Shown: positions 1 through 6,725, numbered from the stretch's first letter. The stretch is DNA of 8,484 nt from JBLHUT01 sp047629975 (GCA_047629975.1 JBLHUT010000159.1:1-8484); one strand, 5' to 3'. The notes: generated from the letters alone by a model not told the origin. Numbers and translations are program-made.

Positions 1-846
1 GGTCAGGGTGCCACGCGGGGTGGCGGCGGCATGCTGCTGGGTCAAAAGATAAGCGACCGCGTGGCCATGATGCGCAACCTTCCTAAAGGCATTGACCAGC
101 GTTCGGCCTGTCGTCATCCCGACTGGACAGGACCCGACGATCTTGAGATCAAGATCCTCGAACTGCGCGAAATCACCAATTGGGAAAAACCGATCTACAT
201 CAAGATCGGCGGCGCACGGCCCTATTTCGACACCACTCTGGCCGTAAAGGCAGGGGCCGATGTTGTGGTTCTGGACGGAATGCAGGGCGGCACAGCAGCC
301 ACTCAGGATGTGTTTATCGAACATGTGGGCCAGCCGATCCTTGCGTGCATCCGCGAAGCTGTGCGCGCGCTTCAGGATATGGATATGCACCGCGAGGTCC
401 AGTTGATCGTCTCGGGCGGGATACGGGGCGGAGCGGATGTGGCCAAAGCCATGGCACTGGGGGCTGATGCCGTGGCCATAGGTACGGCCGCGCTGATTGC
501 TCTTGGCGATAACGACCCGCGCTGGGAGGCAGAGTACAACGCGCTTGGCACCACGGCGGGGGCCTATGACGACTGGCACGAAGGGCGCGATCCGGCTGGT
601 ATCACCACGCAGGACCCCGAGTTGATGGCCCGCTTTGATCCGGTCGAGGGGGGGCGACGCCTGAAAAACTTCCTCAAGGTGATGACACTTGAGGCGCAGA
701 CGATCGCGCGTGCCTGTGGCAAAAGCCACCTGCACAACCTCGAGCCCGAAGACTTATGTGCCCTGACCATGGAGGCGGCCGCAATGGCGCGCATTCCACT
801 GGCCGGCACGGATTGGTACCCCGGCAAAAAGGGTACCGAATACTGA
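1..846 (+). CDS. mgsC: N-methylglutamate synthase subunit C (glutamate synthase-like FMN domain), 5'-truncated
   Basis: The reading frame is open from base 1, so the N-terminus lies outside the window; 281 C-terminal residues are visible, and the ATG at 31 is internal. This is the FMN-binding domain of the glutamate synthase large-subunit family. It begins with the GQGA/GGG segment and continues with a TIM-barrel FMN site: GADVVVLDGMQGGTAA at visible residues 85-100, then SGGIRGG at 138-144 and GADAVAIGTAAL after it. In the methylamine pathway this subunit helps convert gamma-glutamylmethylamide or methylamine plus glutamate into N-methylglutamate in the cytoplasm. The gmaS gene directly downstream supports MgsC (also annotated GlxD-like) over a housekeeping GltB. 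Oddity: the region where GltB has its cluster motif (CPxGxATQDP) reads DPAGITTQDP here, with no cysteine nearby, so a 3Fe-4S cluster is unlikely. The family is clear; the exact subunit name rests on context. Confidence 0.88.
   Translation, partial: GQGATRGGGGMLLGQKISDRVAMMRNLPKGIDQRSACRHPDWTGPDDLEIKILELREITNWEKPIYIKIGGARPYFDTTLAVKAGADVVVLDGMQGGTAATQDVFIEHVGQPILACIREAVRALQDMDMHREVQLIVSGGIRGGADVAKAMALGADAVAIGTAALIALGDNDPRWEAEYNALGTTAGAYDDWHEGRDPAGITTQDPELMARFDPVEGGRRLKNFLKVMTLEAQTIARACGKSHLHNLEPEDLCALTMEAAAMARIPLAGTDWYPGKKGTEY
813..839 (+). repeat. Inverted repeat inside the 3' end of mgsC
   Basis: GGTACCC at 815-821 pairs with GGGTACC at 831-837 around a 9-base A-rich loop, and two further pairs (T-A and a G·T wobble) extend it to 813 and 839. 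It ends five bases before the mgsC stop codon and 16 bases before the terminator hairpin. It lies in coding sequence and may be chance; it could add to 3'-end structure. Confidence 0.3.
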
Positions 847-854
847 TCTGGAAA

Positions 855-886
855 GGGTGCCCTTGCAAAGGGGCACCCCTTTTTTT
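855..886 (+). terminator. Rho-independent terminator or attenuator between mgsC and gmaS
   Basis: The stem GGGTGCCCTT (855-864) pairs with AGGGGCACCC (869-878): nine Watson-Crick pairs and one G·T wobble. It closes on the tetraloop GCAA, of the stable GNRA class, and a run of seven T follows at 880-886. This has every sequence property of an intrinsic terminator. It begins eight bases after the mgsC stop, and gmaS starts 29 bases beyond the T-run, which leaves little room for a new promoter. It may therefore act as a partial terminator that sets gmaS dose relative to mgs. Confidence 0.85.
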
Positions 887-915
887 GAAACCGACAAGCA
901 CAAGGAAAGACGTAC

Positions 916-2247
916 ATGCCCCGAGATCTGGCCGCTTTCGCAAAAGAAAATAACATCAAATACTTCATGGTGTCCTATACCGACCTGTTCGGAGGGCAGC
1001 GCGCAAAGCTGGTTCCCGCACAGGCCATTGCAGGGATGCAGCAAGACGGCGCCGGATTTGCGGGCTTTGCCACATGGCTTGACCTGACACCGGCACATCC
1101 CGACATGCTGGCCGTGCCCGATGCCGATGCCGCGATCCAGTTACCGTGGAAACCCGAGGTCGCATGGGTGCCTGCGAACTGCGTGATGGAGGGCGAGGAT
1201 GTCGCCCAAGCTCCGCGCAACGTGCTGCGCCGCCTGATTGCCGATGCAGCCTCCGAGGGGTTGCACGTGAAAACCGGGATCGAGGCCGAGTTCTTCTTGC
1301 TGACCCCCGAGGGCGACCAGATTTCCGACCCCTTCGATACTGCCGCCAAACCCTGCTATGACCAACAGGCCGTGATGCGTCGCTATGAAGTCGTGCGCGA
1401 GATTTGCGATTATATGCTCGAAATGGGCTGGGGCGCCTATCAGAACGACCACGAGGACGCGAATGGCCAGTTCGAGATGAACTGGGAGTTCGACGACGCG
1501 CTTGCCACAGCCGACAAGCACAGCTTTTTCAAATTCATGACCAAAAGCGTCGCCGAAAAGCACGGCTTTCGCGCAACATTCATGCCCAAGCCAATCGAGG
1601 GGCTGACCGGCAACGGCTGCCACGCGCATATTTCGGTCTGGGACGCACCGGGTGATCAGGCAAAGGTCAACGTCTTTGCCGGGGCCAAGGGCGACAGCCA
1701 GACCGCCGAACTGGGCCTGTCCGAACAGGGCGCGTATTTTCTGGGCGGCATCATGAAGCACGCCTCTGCGCTGGCCGCGATCACAAACCCGACGGTCAAC
1801 AGCTATAAACGGATCAACGCCCCGCGCACGATGTCCGGTGCCACCTGGGCGCCCAACACGGTCACATGGACCGGCAACAACCGTACCCACATGGTGCGCG
1901 TACCGGGCCCGGGCCGGTTCGAATTGCGCCTGCCCGACGGGGCCGTGAACCCTTATCTGCTTCAGGCGGTCATCATCGCAGCCGGGCTTGACGGTATCCG
2001 CTGCAAATCAGACCCCGGCAAACGCTATGATATCGACATGTATGCCGAGGGGCACAAAGTACGCGGGGCGCCCAAACTGCCGCTCAACATGCTGGATGCG
2101 CTGCGCGAATATGACAAGGACAAGAGCCTCAAGGCGATGATGGGCGAGGAATTCTCGAACTCCTTCATCAAAATGAAGATGCAGGAGTGGAATGATTTCA
2201 CCTCGCATTTCTCGGCCTGGGAAAAAGAGAACACACTGGATATCTGA
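916..2247 (+). CDS. gmaS: Gamma-glutamylmethylamide synthetase (glutamine synthetase family)
   Basis: This is a complete 443-residue cytoplasmic enzyme that joins monomethylamine to glutamate using ATP, giving gamma-glutamylmethylamide, the first step of the indirect methylamine pathway. The glutamine synthetase fold shows in order: a beta-grasp N-terminal domain (about 1-110), the metal/glutamate motif GIEAEFFL at 121-128, EDANGQFEMNW at 180-190, the ATP-side motif GNGCHAHIS at 232-240, NPTVNSYKR at 291-299, and RFELRLPD with NPYLLQ at 334-350. A typical GlnA is about 470 residues; 435-445 is usual for GmaS. The ATG at 916 follows an AAGGAAAG ribosome site at 902-909. The neighbours, an N-methylglutamate synthase subunit upstream and trimethylamine monooxygenase downstream, make GmaS far more likely than GlnA or a polyamine-type GlnA homologue. 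A terminator hairpin separates it from mgsC. Confidence 0.93.
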   Translation: MPRDLAAFAKENNIKYFMVSYTDLFGGQRAKLVPAQAIAGMQQDGAGFAGFATWLDLTPAHPDMLAVPDADAAIQLPWKPEVAWVPANCVMEGEDVAQAPRNVLRRLIADAASEGLHVKTGIEAEFFLLTPEGDQISDPFDTAAKPCYDQQAVMRRYEVVREICDYMLEMGWGAYQNDHEDANGQFEMNWEFDDALATADKHSFFKFMTKSVAEKHGFRATFMPKPIEGLTGNGCHAHISVWDAPGDQAKVNVFAGAKGDSQTAELGLSEQGAYFLGGIMKHASALAAITNPTVNSYKRINAPRTMSGATWAPNTVTWTGNNRTHMVRVPGPGRFELRLPDGAVNPYLLQAVIIAAGLDGIRCKSDPGKRYDIDMYAEGHKVRGAPKLPLNMLDALREYDKDKSLKAMMGEEFSNSFIKMKMQEWNDFTSHFSAWEKENTLDI

Positions 2248-2287
2248 TCCGGTCAACCTGCCGCACAGGACCCGCTCTCACTTAACT

Positions 2288-2315
2288 GGCCACAGCAGGC
2301 CGCCCTGCTGTGGTC
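2288..2315 (+). terminator. Strong hairpin between gmaS and tmm, weak terminator or RNA-stabilising element
   Basis: GGCCACAGCAGG (2288-2299) pairs with CCTGCTGTGGTC (2304-2315), twelve pairs including one G·T wobble, around the loop CCGC. Only three T follow (2317-2319), so termination would be weak or factor-assisted. The stem ends six bases before the tmm ribosome site, which it leaves free. It may partly terminate gmaS transcripts, or protect a 3' end after processing. Confidence 0.6.
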
Positions 2316-2338
2316 CTTTCGAAGAAAGGAAAAAGATC

Positions 2339-3673
2339 ATGACAAAACGCGTCGCTGTAATCGGGGCTGGCCCCTCCGGACTTGCGCAACTCAGGGCGTT
2401 TCAATCGGCCGGCGAAAAAGGGGCCGATATCCCCCAGATCGTCTGCTTCGAAAAACAGGCGAACTGGGGCGGGCTGTGGAATTACACGTGGCGCACCGGT
2501 CTTGATCAGTACGGCGAACCGGTTCATGGCTCGATGTACCGCTATCTTTGGTCGAACGGCCCGAAGGAAGGGTTGGAATTCGCCGATTATTCCTTTGAGG
2601 AGCATTTCGGCAAACAGATCGCGTCCTATCCGCCCCGCGCGGTGTTGTTCGATTACATCGAGGGCCGCGTCAACAAAGCAGGCGTGCGTGACTGGATCCG
2701 CTTCGAGACAGCCGTGCGGCGCGTTGACTTTGCCAACGGGAAGTTCCTTGTCACTGTCAAGGACCTGCCCAACGATCATGAATACACCGAAGAGTTCGAT
2801 CACGTGATCTGTGCATCCGGTCATTTCTCGACCCCCAATGTGCCGCAATTCGAAGGCTTTGACAGCTTCAAGGGGCGCGTGTTGCATGCGCATGATTTCC
2901 GCGATGCGCTTGAATTCAAGGATCAGGATATCCTGATCGTCGGCACGTCATATTCCGCCGAGGATATCGGCTCGCAATGCTGGAAATACGGCGCGCGCAC
3001 AATCACCGTCAGTCACCGGACAGCCGCCATGGGCTATGACTGGCCCGACAATTGGGCCGAAGTGCCATTGCTGACCAAGGTTGTGGGCAAGACCGCCCAT
3101 TTCAAGGACGGCACGACAAAGGATGTGGACGCGATCATCCTGTGCACCGGTTATCAACACCATTTCTCCTTCATGGCTGAAGAGTTGCGTCTGAAAACGG
3201 CCAACCGGCTTGCGACGACCGATCTGTACAAAGGGGTCGCCTTTGTGGGCAATCCGGCTCTTTTCTATCTGGGCATGCAGGATCAATGGTTCACGTTCAA
3301 CATGTTCGACGCCCAGGCATGGTGGGCGCGCGATGTTATCATGGGGCGTATCGCAATGCCTGACCAAACCGCCATGCGCGCCGATATCGACGACCGCATC
3401 GCCCGAGAGGACGCCGGCACGGATGATTATGACGCGATCTGGTATCAGGGTGATTACATCAAAGAGCTGGTAGCCGAAACAGATTACCCCAGCTTTGATG
3501 TGGAAGGCGCATGTGCGGCCTTCAAAGCATGGAAGGGCCACAAAAAGCAGGGCATCATGACGTTCCGCGATAATTCCTATAAATCCGTCATCACCGGCAC
3601 CATGGCCCCTGTTCACCACACACCGTGGAAAGATGCACTGGACGACAGTCTGGACGTCTATCTGCAAAACTAG
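2339..3673 (+). CDS. tmm: Trimethylamine monooxygenase (bacterial flavin-containing monooxygenase)
   Basis: Tmm oxidises trimethylamine to trimethylamine N-oxide using FAD, NADPH and O2; it also accepts other methylated amines and sulfides. The protein is 444 residues, a normal length for the family. Motifs: FAD site GAGPSG at 9-14; GLWNY and LWSNGPKEGLEF around residues 45-81, with an Asn (N73) near the place of the flavin-adjacent Asn in bacterial FMOs; FMO signature FKGRVLHAHDF at 177-187, fitting FxGxxxHxxx(Y/F); NADPH-site motif GTSYSAED at 202-209; CTGY at 269-272; and MQDQWFTFNMF at 313-323. The ATG at 2339 has an AAGAAAGGA ribosome site at 2322-2330. The frame stays open upstream to 2192, but that would overlap gmaS and has no family match. 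The protein is cytoplasmic with no signal peptide. It lies 91 bases after gmaS and probably shares its transcript. Confidence 0.95.
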   Translation: MTKRVAVIGAGPSGLAQLRAFQSAGEKGADIPQIVCFEKQANWGGLWNYTWRTGLDQYGEPVHGSMYRYLWSNGPKEGLEFADYSFEEHFGKQIASYPPRAVLFDYIEGRVNKAGVRDWIRFETAVRRVDFANGKFLVTVKDLPNDHEYTEEFDHVICASGHFSTPNVPQFEGFDSFKGRVLHAHDFRDALEFKDQDILIVGTSYSAEDIGSQCWKYGARTITVSHRTAAMGYDWPDNWAEVPLLTKVVGKTAHFKDGTTKDVDAIILCTGYQHHFSFMAEELRLKTANRLATTDLYKGVAFVGNPALFYLGMQDQWFTFNMFDAQAWWARDVIMGRIAMPDQTAMRADIDDRIAREDAGTDDYDAIWYQGDYIKELVAETDYPSFDVEGACAAFKAWKGHKKQGIMTFRDNSYKSVITGTMAPVHHTPWKDALDDSLDVYLQN

Positions 3674-3674
3674 C

Positions 3675-3722
3675 ACGCGACCTGTTCCGGAGCGGACTGC
3701 ACCACTCCGGAACAGGTCGTGT
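3675..3722 (+). terminator. Long hairpin after tmm, probable terminator without a T-run
   Basis: CGACCTGTTCCGGAG (3678-3692) pairs perfectly with CTCCGGAACAGGTCG (3705-3719) around a 12-base loop. Three outer pairs, one a G·T wobble, extend the stem to 3675 and 3722. It starts right after the tmm stop codon. No T-run follows, so it is either a factor-dependent or weak terminator or a 3'-end stabiliser closing the gmaS-tmm transcript. Confidence 0.65.
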
Positions 3723-3745
3723 CAAAACTTCCGCCCCGGCCCGCC

Positions 3746-3770
3746 CCGTACCGTACCGTACCGAACCGCA
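3746..3770. repeat. Short tandem repeat of a CCGNA pentamer
   Basis: Five head-to-tail pentamers are present: CCGTA three times, then CCGAA and CCGCA. The tract lies between the tmm hairpin and the FNR-type site. It could vary in copy number by replication slippage and so change spacing upstream of the next promoter. No function is known to me. Confidence 0.6.
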
Positions 3771-3783
3771 ACCAGACGCCTGA

Positions 3784-3832
3784 TTGATTGAAATCAACGA
3801 AATCCTGCCCGCGCTGTGCAATAATTGGCCTG
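3784..3832 (+). promoter_or_regulatory. Predicted FNR/CRP-family (class II) promoter of the SpoIIAA-like gene
   Basis: TTGAT-TGAA-ATCAA at 3784-3797 is a perfect FNR-type palindrome (TTGAT-N4-ATCAA). A -10-like hexamer AATAAT lies at 3820-3825. A start about seven bases after it (near 3832) would place the palindrome's centre (3790.5) at -41.5, the standard position for class II activation. There is no good -35 box, as expected when an activator replaces it. In Rhodobacteraceae such sites are read by FnrL (oxygen) or Dnr/NnrR-type regulators (NO). Which one acts here cannot be told from the site. Confidence 0.65.
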
Positions 3833-3852
3833 TCAAACAGGATGGTGCCAAT

Positions 3853-4227
3853 ATGTTCAAGATTACCAAACCGTCAGAGAACCGCTTGGATATCTCTCTT
3901 CAAGGGAGCATTGACGCGGCCACGATGGAGGCCGCGCTCGACGCGTTGATCGAGAAATCCGCCGGGGTCACCAACGGCCGGATGCTCTATGAAATTTCCG
4001 ATTTCGCCCTGCCGACATTCGGTGCGATTGGCGTGGAATTCAGCCGCCTGCCAAAGCTTTTCGGGTTGCTCGGGAAATTCGATAAATGTGCGGTGCTGTG
4101 TGATACAAGCTGGATACGATCAGCCGCCGCCGTCGAGGGCGCTCTTTTTCCGGGGATCGCAATAAAGGCATTTCCCTTTGACCAAGCCAAAGCTGCGGAA
4201 AAGTGGTTGGCAGACAGCACAGGGTAA
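3853..4227 (+). CDS. SpoIIAA-like / STAS-fold protein of unknown role
   Basis: This is a 124-residue soluble protein with no signal peptide or membrane segment. Its pattern fits the SpoIIAA-like family (Pfam PF11964 type): an opening beta strand with RLDISLQGSID (11-21), a helix ATMEAALDALIEK (23-35), a strand MLYEISDF (44-51), a strand KCAVLCDTSW (78-87), and a C-terminal FPFDQAKAAEKWL (107-119), the usual ending of the family. Such proteins resemble anti-sigma-factor antagonists but usually lack their phosphorylated serine context; functions are mostly unknown. The ATG at 3853 was chosen because AGGAT at 3839-3843 lies upstream, the family match begins there, and a longer form would need a TTG inside the FNR-type site. 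The gene has its own promoter signal and sits between tmm and the convergent tdm. The family is fairly sure, the function unknown. Confidence 0.8.
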   Translation: MFKITKPSENRLDISLQGSIDAATMEAALDALIEKSAGVTNGRMLYEISDFALPTFGAIGVEFSRLPKLFGLLGKFDKCAVLCDTSWIRSAAAVEGALFPGIAIKAFPFDQAKAAEKWLADSTG

Positions 4228-4238
4228 CGCCGGATCAG

Positions 4239-4282
4239 GCGCAGACGCGGCACGGCAATCAAATGCCGCCCCGCATCTGCGC
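4239..4282. terminator. Bidirectional imperfect hairpin between convergent genes
   Basis: GCGCAGA (4239-4245) pairs with TCTGCGC (4276-4282). After one mismatch GCGG pairs with CCGC, and after a small internal loop CGGCA pairs with TGCCG around a six-base loop. It begins 12 bases after the stop of the SpoIIAA-like gene and ends 8 bases from the tdm stop, filling the convergent gap. No T-run is present on either side, so it would be a weak or factor-aided terminator for both strands. Confidence 0.5.
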
Positions 4283-4289
4283 GCACCTG

Positions 4290-6656
4290 TCACGAGCGTG
4301 GGCGTTCTTTCTTGGGATCGTAATGGGCAAAGGGCACGATTTCGGCGGGAAGGCGCTTTTGATGGCCGTCCAGTTTGCCAACCTCAAGCTTTGTGCCGAC
4401 CGCCGCATGGGCCACATCGACGCGCGCAAGTGCAATGTTCTTACCCAACAACGGTGATCGCATCGACGATGTGACCTCGCCGATCTGTGGCCGCCCGATG
4501 TGAATGCAATCGCCATGCGCCACGTCGACATTGCTGTCGATGTCCAGCCCCACAAGCTTGCGCGAGGGGTGCTCCTTGCGCCGGATCAGGGCATCACGCC
4601 CGATAAAATCATCTGTTTTCGACTTGAGTGGCACGGTAAACCCGATGCCCGCCTCAAACGGATCGGTCTGATCCGAAAAGTCATAGCCCGCAAAGATCAA
4701 ACCAGCCTCGATACGCACCATATCCAGCGCCTCAAGGCCCATCGGCTCCAACCCGAAAGGCTTGCCTACCTCCCAGATGGCATCGAAGATTTCGGCGCAA
4801 TCTTTGGGATGGCACATGACCTCATAGCCCAATTCGCCGGTATATCCGGTGCGCGAGATAACAAACGGTGTGCCACTTTCATTGCGCAGCCGCGCGGGCG
4901 TGAACCGGAACCAGCCCAACTGGTCGAACTCGGGATTGTGCGGAGCCGTCCACACCAGCTCGCGCAACAGATCGCGCGAGGATGGCCCTTGTACGGCGAC
5001 GTTGTGCAACTGGTCTGTCGAAGAGCGCACCATCGCCTTGAGCCCAAGTTTTTCAGCCTGTTCGCGTATCCATTCGCCCCCGTAGTCGGAGCCACCAATC
5101 CAGCGGAAGTTGTCCTTGCCAAGCCGGAAAACGGTTCCATCGTCGATCATTCCACCATGCTCGTAACACATGGCCGTATAAACGACCCCGCCCACGGCCA
5201 GCGTTTTCATGTTGCGGGTAAAGACATACTGGCACAGCGCCTCGGCGTCCGGTCCTGTAATCTCGAATTTGCGCAGCGGCGACAGATCCATGATCACCGC
5301 TTTTTCGCGACAGGCCCAATACTCCTTGATCGGGCCGCTTTCAGCAAAACAACTGGCAAGCCAATAGCCGTTATACTCGATAAAGTTGCGAGTGTGCTTG
5401 GCAAAGCTGTCATGAAAGCCGGTTTGTTTGGTCATCTTGAATTCCGCATCTGGTGTTGTCCGGTAAGCAACGGAGCGTTGAAAGGTTTCTTTGCCCGAAT
5501 AGGTGCGAACGTGGATATCCGTGGGATTCCAGCCATTTGCGGCAGTGGTGTCATCAGGACAGGCCGAGGAAACGCACACAATATCCGTGAGCGCGCGCAA
5601 CAGCACATAGTCACCCGGCCGTGACCAGGGTTCATCCGCATACATCACACCGTGGTCATCGATGCTTGTATTGAAAAAGAAATTGATCGCCATCCAACCC
5701 GGACGCCCCGACACATTGAAACGCGACAATGCCGTGTTGAAATTGTCAGAGCAGTTCACATGCCCCGGATAGCCGATATCATCGTAATACTTCGACGAGC
5801 ATGCCATGGCGAACGCATCGTGTCGCCCGCAAGTGTCCTGTACAACCTCGACCAGCGGTAACATCTCCTGATCGTAGTATTTCGCATGCAATCCCGGCAT
5901 CGGGTAAGAATGCCCCATCAAAGTGCGTGTGGTTGTAACATCCAGAGCGTGCTCGATGCCTTTGTCGAGTTTGCGCGCCGAAAAGCATTCAAAATCGGTA
6001 CATTGCCGACCATCCACATCAAGGATCTGGATATAATCACCGGCTTTTACAAAAAAAGCCTCGGCGGTTCGTGTATGCACCCGGATATCCTGCATCGGGT
6101 CGGCCAACGGGTCTGGCAAGGCGAACCGCGTGTGGTGTTTGAGGACAGAACGCTTGAGCATCACCGTCAACGGCGTGGCGGTATTCTGGGCCTCGAAATC
6201 CATGACGCCACCGGGGGCTGCGACAATCACGATCCCGCTTCGGGTGATCGTGAAGCTTTGCGAGGTTTTGGCAGGGGTTGCGGAGTCAAAGAACCGCACC
6301 GCACGTGCCTGAGCAAGGTCAAGGCCACGCGCCTCAAGGCCCATCCGCAGCCCGCGCAACGACTTTTCTGCACTGCCTAGCAGCGCTTTCAGGCCCGCCG
6401 CATCCGCGTTGGGCGCCTCTCCGATTATGGCCGTGTCAATCACGCCAGCCTCATCAGCGGCCACGATCTCGCATGGCTGGCCGCCCTCATCATTGGTGAC
6501 ACTCAGAGTATCGCCCGGCTCAACCGAAAGCAAAATGGCACCGCATCCCTCGACGACATAGCGTTCCATCCCGCGTGGTAGCGAAAAAACCGCAGGCTCG
6601 ATGATCCGGCTTGGCTTTGGGGGGCCGGAAATCACTGTTGGATAGCTGCTTAACAT
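4290..6656 (-). CDS. tdm: Trimethylamine N-oxide demethylase (DUF1989-GcvT fusion)
   Basis: Tdm cleaves TMAO to dimethylamine and formaldehyde; its C-terminal glycine-cleavage T-protein-like half can pass the C1 unit to tetrahydrofolate. From the chosen start it has 788 residues. Domains: about 28-170, a region resembling a degenerate DUF1989 unit (GDTLSVTNDEGGQPC at 48-62); about 171-385, the DUF1989 core (GDYIQILDVDGRQCTDF at 206-222) with candidate metal-binding cysteines at 219, 276, 286, 302, 361 and 366; about 425-785, GcvT with SRTGYTGELGYE (601-612) and MGLEALDMVRIEAGL (639-653), a segment typical of folate-binding T proteins. The ATG at 6656 follows GGGAG with six-base spacing; an in-frame ATG at 6686 has no ribosome site. 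The neighbours tmm and folD/fhs fit the role. A dimethylglycine/sarcosine dehydrogenase is excluded because there is no FAD domain. Confidence 0.93.
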   Translation of the reverse strand: MLSSYPTVISGPPKPSRIIEPAVFSLPRGMERYVVEGCGAILLSVEPGDTLSVTNDEGGQPCEIVAADEAGVIDTAIIGEAPNADAAGLKALLGSAEKSLRGLRMGLEARGLDLAQARAVRFFDSATPAKTSQSFTITRSGIVIVAAPGGVMDFEAQNTATPLTVMLKRSVLKHHTRFALPDPLADPMQDIRVHTRTAEAFFVKAGDYIQILDVDGRQCTDFECFSARKLDKGIEHALDVTTTRTLMGHSYPMPGLHAKYYDQEMLPLVEVVQDTCGRHDAFAMACSSKYYDDIGYPGHVNCSDNFNTALSRFNVSGRPGWMAINFFFNTSIDDHGVMYADEPWSRPGDYVLLRALTDIVCVSSACPDDTTAANGWNPTDIHVRTYSGKETFQRSVAYRTTPDAEFKMTKQTGFHDSFAKHTRNFIEYNGYWLASCFAESGPIKEYWACREKAVIMDLSPLRKFEITGPDAEALCQYVFTRNMKTLAVGGVVYTAMCYEHGGMIDDGTVFRLGKDNFRWIGGSDYGGEWIREQAEKLGLKAMVRSSTDQLHNVAVQGPSSRDLLRELVWTAPHNPEFDQLGWFRFTPARLRNESGTPFVISRTGYTGELGYEVMCHPKDCAEIFDAIWEVGKPFGLEPMGLEALDMVRIEAGLIFAGYDFSDQTDPFEAGIGFTVPLKSKTDDFIGRDALIRRKEHPSRKLVGLDIDSNVDVAHGDCIHIGRPQIGEVTSSMRSPLLGKNIALARVDVAHAAVGTKLEVGKLDGHQKRLPAEIVPFAHYDPKKERPRS

Positions 6657-6660
6657 CGCT

Positions 6661-6667
6661 CTCTCCC
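6661..6667 (-). promoter_or_regulatory. Ribosome binding site that decides the tdm start
   Basis: On the minus strand GGGAGAG precedes the ATG at 6656, with six bases between GGGAG and the start codon. The upstream in-frame ATG at 6686 follows an AT-rich stretch with no purine-rich match. The ten extra residues it would add (MQHSLIRERA) therefore probably are not translated. Confidence 0.7.
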
Positions 6668-6691
6668 GGATCAACGAATGTTGCATGAGTG

Positions 6692-6725
6692 GAATAATTA
6701 TTTATTCAAGAGAATATGATCTCTT
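6692..6725. repeat. Two abutting inverted repeats over the tdm promoter (possible operators)
   Basis: GAATAA-TTAT-TTATTC (6692-6707) is followed without a gap by AAGAGA-ATATGA-TCTCTT (6708-6725). Both are perfect in their six-base arms. They form an AT-rich island in GC-rich DNA. The second covers the predicted -10 element and the first the predicted transcript start, the position expected of repressor sites. No regulator gene is in the window, and AT-rich DNA makes chance palindromes more likely. Confidence 0.45.

Noticed and set aside
1..846. Housekeeping glutamate synthase (gltB)
   Set aside because: The cluster cysteines are missing and the next gene is gmaS; both point to the N-methylglutamate synthase branch.
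1141..1890. 249-codon minus-strand frame opposite gmaS
   Set aside because: It is antisense to conserved glutamine synthetase motifs, with no family resemblance and no ribosome site noted.
2192..2338. N-terminal extension of tmm by 49 codons
   Set aside because: It would overlap gmaS and run through the gmaS-tmm hairpin; the FAD motif and the ribosome site fit the ATG at 2339.
2948..3676. 242-codon minus-strand frame opposite tmm
   Set aside because: It mirrors the conserved Tmm C-terminal half and shows no domain of its own.
3746..3770. Possible CRISPR or iteron array
   Set aside because: The units are only five bases with no spacers, and no cas or replication gene is nearby.
3784..3852. 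TTG start giving a 147-residue SpoIIAA-like protein
   Set aside because: The TTG is part of the FNR-type palindrome, the extra 23 residues do not match the family, and a better ribosome site precedes the ATG at 3853.
4500..5624. 374-codon open frame on the plus strand opposite tdm
   Set aside because: It lies wholly within tdm, has no recognisable domain, and is rich in unlikely residue runs; it is a product of high GC and codon bias in tdm.
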